From Bacteroidota bacterium (GTDB lineage: Bacteria > Bacteroidota > Bacteroidia > Bacteroidales > VadinHA17), in the NCBI GenBank assembly GCA_030613125.1, contig JAUWMO010000024.1, positions 1-18,257 on the forward strand: 18,257 nucleotides of DNA. Direction: 5' to 3'. The translations under genes were made by a program, and so were the position numbers. This document shows, in pieces, positions 14,630-18,257 of this stretch. Within the stretch, counting starts at the first letter, position 1; each line of letters starts with the position of its first letter. The notes under the pieces were generated by a model. That model saw only the letters and a program-made list of their open reading frames with translations, searched no databases and was not told the origin of the DNA.

Positions 14630-16231
14630 TTATTGCATGGAAGCTTTTACAAACCTTATATATAAGGGATGTGGATTGATCACAGTGCTTTTGTATTCAG
14701 GATGGAACTGCACTCCCACATACCATTTATGACCGGGAATCTCCATTATTTCTACTAATCCTGATTCAGGATTGATCCCAACTGCTTTCATACCTGCCTT
14801 TTCAAAATCCTCAAGATATTTATTATTAAACTCATATCTGTGTCTGTGCCTTTCAGAGAACTTGATTATATTATATGCTTTGAAAGTGTTACTTTCTTTG
14901 CATATTTTACAGGAATAAGCTCCAAGTCGCATGGTACCTCCCTTTTGAATCAATCCTTTTTGTTCTTCCATCAAATCAATTACAGGAAAAGGGGTTTTGG
15001 GGTTCATTTCTGTAGAATCAGCATCTTTCATTGTTAATACATTCCTTGCAAATTCAATGACGGAACACTGCATCCCCAGGCAAATTCCAAGGTAGGGCAC
15101 ATTATGTTCCCTGGCATATTTAGCGGCGATAATTTTCCCTTTAATGCCTCGATTTCCAAAACCGGGAGCTACAAGTATACCCTGCAGCTCATTCAGTTTT
15201 TCATCCACATCACCTTCTTCCAACGACTCAGAATGTATGAACTTCAGATCTACCTTGCATTCATTCATAGCACCTGCATGAATAAAAGCTTCAGATATTG
15301 ATTTATAAGCATCACGAAGTTCCACATATTTTCCAATCAACCCGATCTTCACCATTTGTTTCGGGTTCTTAACTTTATTAACAAACTGGCTCCATGGTAT
15401 TAATTCGGGTTCTTTTCCCGGGGCTAGCCCAAGTTTCTGCAAAGCAACATAATCAAGCCTCTCTTTCTTCATTAACAGGGGGACTTCATATATTGTTGAA
15501 ACATTAATTGATTCAATTACTGATTTATACTCAACATTGCAAAACAGAGCAACTTTATTTCGGATATCATCGGAAAGACTTTTCTCAGTTCGAAGAACAA
15601 GAATATCAGGCTGAATACCATTTTCCTGTAACACTTTAACAGAGTGCTGAGTAGGCTTGGTTTTTAGTTCCCCGGTAGTAGCCAGATAGGGTACCAGAGT
15701 TAGATGTATAACCAAACAGTTTGATGTGCCCAATTCCCATTTTAACTGCCTCACTGATTCAATATAAGGAAGAGACTCTATATCACCAACTGTCCCGCCA
15801 ATCTCGGTAATTACAATATCTAACTCATTAATTTTGGCTACGTATTTGATCCGGCGTTTTATCTCATCAGTTATATGAGGAATTACCTGAACGGTTTTTC
15901 CCAAATAGTCACCTCTCCTTTCATTATTTATAACTGATTGATAAACCATGCCAGTTGTAACATTATTTGCCTGAGAGGTTGGTATATTCAGGAATCGTTC
16001 ATAATGTCCCAGGTCTAAATCAGTTTCGGCTCCATCTTCTGTCACATAACATTCTCCATGCTCATATGGATTCAGGGTTCCCGGATCGACATTAATGTAT
16101 GGATCCAGTTTTGAAATAGTTACCTTATATCCTCTCGACTGAAGAAGTTTAGCCAAAGACGCCGAAATAATGCCTTTTCCTAGTGAAGATGTAACACCTC
16201 CGGTAACAAAAATATACTTGGTAGCAAACAA
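14630..16231 (-). CDS. pyrG: CTP synthase
   Basis: CTP synthase, 533 residues, close to the family's usual 535-545. It makes CTP from UTP, ATP and glutamine, the last step of pyrimidine ribonucleotide synthesis. The synthetase domain has the P-loop GGVTSSLGKG (10-19), the UTP/CTP region NVDPGTLNPYEHGECYVTED and DLDLGHYERF, and HLTLVPYLATTGELKTKPTQ. The glutamine amidotransferase domain (about 290 to end) has an oxyanion segment APGFGNRGIKGK, nucleophile C384 in YLGICLGMQC, and H510/E512 in VGVQFHPEYKS, so the triad is complete. The start is a TTG at 16231 (protein MFATKYIFVTGG). No ATG or GTG lies in frame between it and the upstream gene, and family N-termini begin at this point. The gap to the upstream DUF349 gene is 38 nt. 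Confidence 0.97.
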   Translation of the reverse strand: MFATKYIFVTGGVTSSLGKGIISASLAKLLQSRGYKVTISKLDPYINVDPGTLNPYEHGECYVTEDGAETDLDLGHYERFLNIPTSQANNVTTGMVYQSVINNERRGDYLGKTVQVIPHITDEIKRRIKYVAKINELDIVITEIGGTVGDIESLPYIESVRQLKWELGTSNCLVIHLTLVPYLATTGELKTKPTQHSVKVLQENGIQPDILVLRTEKSLSDDIRNKVALFCNVEYKSVIESINVSTIYEVPLLMKKERLDYVALQKLGLAPGKEPELIPWSQFVNKVKNPKQMVKIGLIGKYVELRDAYKSISEAFIHAGAMNECKVDLKFIHSESLEEGDVDEKLNELQGILVAPGFGNRGIKGKIIAAKYAREHNVPYLGICLGMQCSVIEFARNVLTMKDADSTEMNPKTPFPVIDLMEEQKGLIQKGGTMRLGAYSCKICKESNTFKAYNIIKFSERHRHRYEFNNKYLEDFEKAGMKAVGINPESGLVEIMEIPGHKWYVGVQFHPEYKSTVINPHPLYIRFVKASMQ

Positions 16232-16269
16232 ATTTAAAACTGATTTAAATGGTAAATTGTATTATTTCA

Positions 16270-18257
16270 CTAAATGTTCAAATCATCAATCATCTTAATC
16301 TTTTGCACAAGGGTTTCCAGATTTTGCTTTGCCTGTGTAATTTTCTGACTAACCTCTTTAATCATCGAATTGGCATTGTCTGATTTTGCAAAAAACCCAA
16401 TATTATTCTCCCACAGTACAATATCATTCTCAAGTTTTTTGACTTTGATTACAAATTTTTCTCTCTCATTAAAAAGTTTTTCTTTAACTCGTTGGTTCGA
16501 TGGCAGGCTTTCCAGTTTATTTTTGTACTTTAAGATACTTTTACGTGTTTCATCAATATCAAGATCATCAAACAATTTATTTATTGCTATCCTATATCTC
16601 TGCATTATTGCCTCTTTTTCTTTTATCGGTACAAATCCAATCTCAGTCCATTTTCTTTGAAATTTCTGAAGATCTTCAAAATTCTCATCCATATTATCAC
16701 CAAATTGAAACTGCTCAATCTCCTCAATAAGTTTAACCTTAAATTGAAAATTTTCAACATATTTTTTTTCTATATTGGCATAATAATCTGACTTCCTGTT
16801 AAAAAAAGTATCACAAGCAGTTCTAAACCTTTTCCATATTTTGTCTGAATTCCTTTTCGGAACTGGTCCTATTTCTTTCCATTTCTTCTGTAAAGCAATC
16901 AGATCCTCTGTTGACTTCTTCCATTCCTCACTTTGCTGCCATGCTTCAGCCTGTATACACAGATCGGTTTTTAACTGAAGATTATTCTGTTGAAGCTCCT
17001 TATTTTCAGAATAAAAAACCCTCTTCCTGTTAAAAAACTCATCACAAACCTTACGGAATCTCTCATATATTTGATTGTTATATTTTCTGGGAGCAAAACC
17101 TATGGTCTTCCAGAGTTTCTGCATTTCAATAATTTCCCTGGATTTCACTTCCCAATCTTTGTGGGTTTTAATCTCAAAATTTAATATTTCCTCAACTTTT
17201 TCACATAATTCAATTTTAGCTTCCAGGTTTTTCTTCAATGCTGCTTTTATTCCTTCAAAATGTTCCTGGTGCTTCCTGTTGATTTTAGAGGTAGCAACCC
17301 TGAATCTCTCCCAGATTTCATCCTTGGATTCATGATGTACTGGCCCAATTTCCCGCCATTGTTCATGATATTTTTGCAAGGTCCTGAAAGCTGAAACAAC
17401 ATTAACTTCCATCAACAAGTCTTCAGCCTTTTCACAAAGTAAAATTTTTAATTCCAGATTCTTCTTCAGATCAAGATCTCGGAGCTCTCTATTGATCTTA
17501 ATATAATCATAGAACTTCTCAACATGGTAATGATATGTTTCCCAGAGATCTTTTAATTTAGATTGTGGTACCAGGCCAATTGTACGCCATTTGTTCTGAA
17601 GCTCCCTGAATTCCTGGAAAGTCTTATTTATTGATTCTTCCTTATTAATCAGGTTTTTAATTCCCTCAATTAAACTGAATTTTTCTTCCAGGTTTGCCTG
17701 TTTTTCAAATTCAAGTTGCTGAGTATATTCTGATTTCTTTTTCTTGTACAGGTTCAGAAGACTTTTTAGCTTATCCTCACGGGGATCGGTGTACGGACTA
17801 AAATCTTCCGGCTGTCCGCCTTCTTTAAGAAAATGGGCTTTTTTCTGATCAGTTTCAACTTTTAATTTCTTGTAAAAATTAGCTTTTATATGGTCAACAT
17901 CCTCTTTTACTTCCTGCACAGGACGTTCAGAAACAAGAATGGTTAGAGTATTAATCAGGTCATCAATGGAGAATTTTGAATACTCTACAGATTTAACTTC
18001 CTCATCTACTGTTTTTTCAGGATCGGTTTTCTTAACATCTTCTTCAGTGGTAACTTCCGATACATTATTTGCTGCTTCACTCTTTGGTTTTGAGTCTTTC
18101 TTATTTACAGGTTTTGCAGCAGGTTTCTTTTTAACCGTTTTATCCTCTGAAGTTTTTTTCTTTGTGGGTTTAGACTTAACCTGATTAGCAATCCCGGATT
18201 TTTTATCTTCGCTACTTTTCAGGCCATCTCCTCCCTTTATGGCCGTGTCATTAACAA
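16270..18257 (-). CDS. DUF349 repeat protein (5' end outside the window)
   Basis: The frame is open from the right edge to the stop at 16270, giving 661 visible residues; the true start lies beyond the window. An in-frame GTG at 17919 is not the start, since coding-like sequence continues upstream. The first ~80 visible residues are lysine-, glutamate- and proline-rich and low in complexity (KSKPTKKKTSEDKTVKKKP), typical of the family's disordered N-terminus. Next comes YSKFSIDDLINTLTILV, then EVKEDVDHIKANFYKKL and the conserved FLKEGGQPEDFSPY. Five DUF349 units follow, each with a W..IG.vP motif (KWRTIGLVPQ, QWREIGPVHH, LWKTIGFAPR, KWKEIGPVPK, KWTEIGFVPI) and an iw.rFr...d.Fy helix. The C-terminus is a coiled coil. 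The protein is cytoplasmic and its function is not established in Bacteroidota. It is the first visible gene of the pyrG-yidC cluster. Confidence 0.9.
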   Translation of the reverse strand, partial: VNDTAIKGGDGLKSSEDKKSGIANQVKSKPTKKKTSEDKTVKKKPAAKPVNKKDSKPKSEAANNVSEVTTEEDVKKTDPEKTVDEEVKSVEYSKFSIDDLINTLTILVSERPVQEVKEDVDHIKANFYKKLKVETDQKKAHFLKEGGQPEDFSPYTDPREDKLKSLLNLYKKKKSEYTQQLEFEKQANLEEKFSLIEGIKNLINKEESINKTFQEFRELQNKWRTIGLVPQSKLKDLWETYHYHVEKFYDYIKINRELRDLDLKKNLELKILLCEKAEDLLMEVNVVSAFRTLQKYHEQWREIGPVHHESKDEIWERFRVATSKINRKHQEHFEGIKAALKKNLEAKIELCEKVEEILNFEIKTHKDWEVKSREIIEMQKLWKTIGFAPRKYNNQIYERFRKVCDEFFNRKRVFYSENKELQQNNLQLKTDLCIQAEAWQQSEEWKKSTEDLIALQKKWKEIGPVPKRNSDKIWKRFRTACDTFFNRKSDYYANIEKKYVENFQFKVKLIEEIEQFQFGDNMDENFEDLQKFQRKWTEIGFVPIKEKEAIMQRYRIAINKLFDDLDIDETRKSILKYKNKLESLPSNQRVKEKLFNEREKFVIKVKKLENDIVLWENNIGFFAKSDNANSMIKEVSQKITQAKQNLETLVQKIKMIDDLNI

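Noticed and set aside
17917..17919. GTG as the start codon of the DUF349 protein
   Set aside because: The same frame continues upstream to the window edge with a composition and motifs expected of the family's N-terminal region.
17939..18184. Plus-strand open frame rich in Ser/Phe/Val
   Set aside because: It is the reverse-strand shadow of the Lys/Glu-rich N-terminal part of the DUF349 protein.

Overview
The window looks like a chromosomal segment of a Bacteroidota bacterium, probably of the Bacteroidales/Marinilabiliales type. The evidence is a secreted protein with a type IX secretion C-terminal sorting domain, a multi-DUF349 protein followed by pyrG and yidC, TAnnTTTG-type promoter elements, an AT-rich composition with mostly weak Shine-Dalgarno sites, and a '23S rRNA-intervening sequence' four-helix-bundle gene. 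No tRNA, rRNA, CRISPR array or insertion sequence was recognised.

Layout. The left part (1-1650) is accessory DNA. It holds the 3' end of an unidentified plus-strand gene, a convergent DUF6088/AbiEi-type antitoxin-like gene with no toxin gene beside it, a perfect 16-bp inverted repeat over that gene's promoter, a gene-poor stretch, and a small NTF2/SnoaL-like gene. From 2013 to 5396 lie two plus-strand genes: a membrane-anchored TolB-like/TPR protein, and a secreted protein with a type IX sorting tail and a possible SGNH-like catalytic part.

From 5693 to 9744 on the minus strand, a large secreted GH38-type alpha-mannosidase-like enzyme is followed by a four-helix-bundle (IVP/S23) gene. Between them is an 8-nt tandem repeat that forms a chain of start-GAA-stop mini-ORFs running into the four-helix start codon. 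From 10019 to 12591 on the plus strand, a small outer-membrane barrel-like protein is followed after 17 nt by a secreted CocE/NonD (S15-like) serine hydrolase. The hydrolase frame is cut by an in-frame TGA 30 codons before the natural stop.

From 12596 to the right edge, a minus-strand housekeeping cluster reads DUF349 protein (5' end outside the window), pyrG (CTP synthase, TTG start), then yidC (membrane insertase). The gaps of 36-38 nt suggest one operon. The YidC carries an unusual TPR-like segment just after its first membrane helix. It converges with the hydrolase gene, leaving only 4 nt between the ancestral hydrolase stop and the yidC stop.

I did not find a clear new multi-gene system. 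The most unusual signals are the mini-ORF ladder (6091-6136), the palindromic operator of the orphan AbiEi-like gene (953-990), the nonsense codon in the hydrolase (12496-12498) and the TPR-like insert in YidC.
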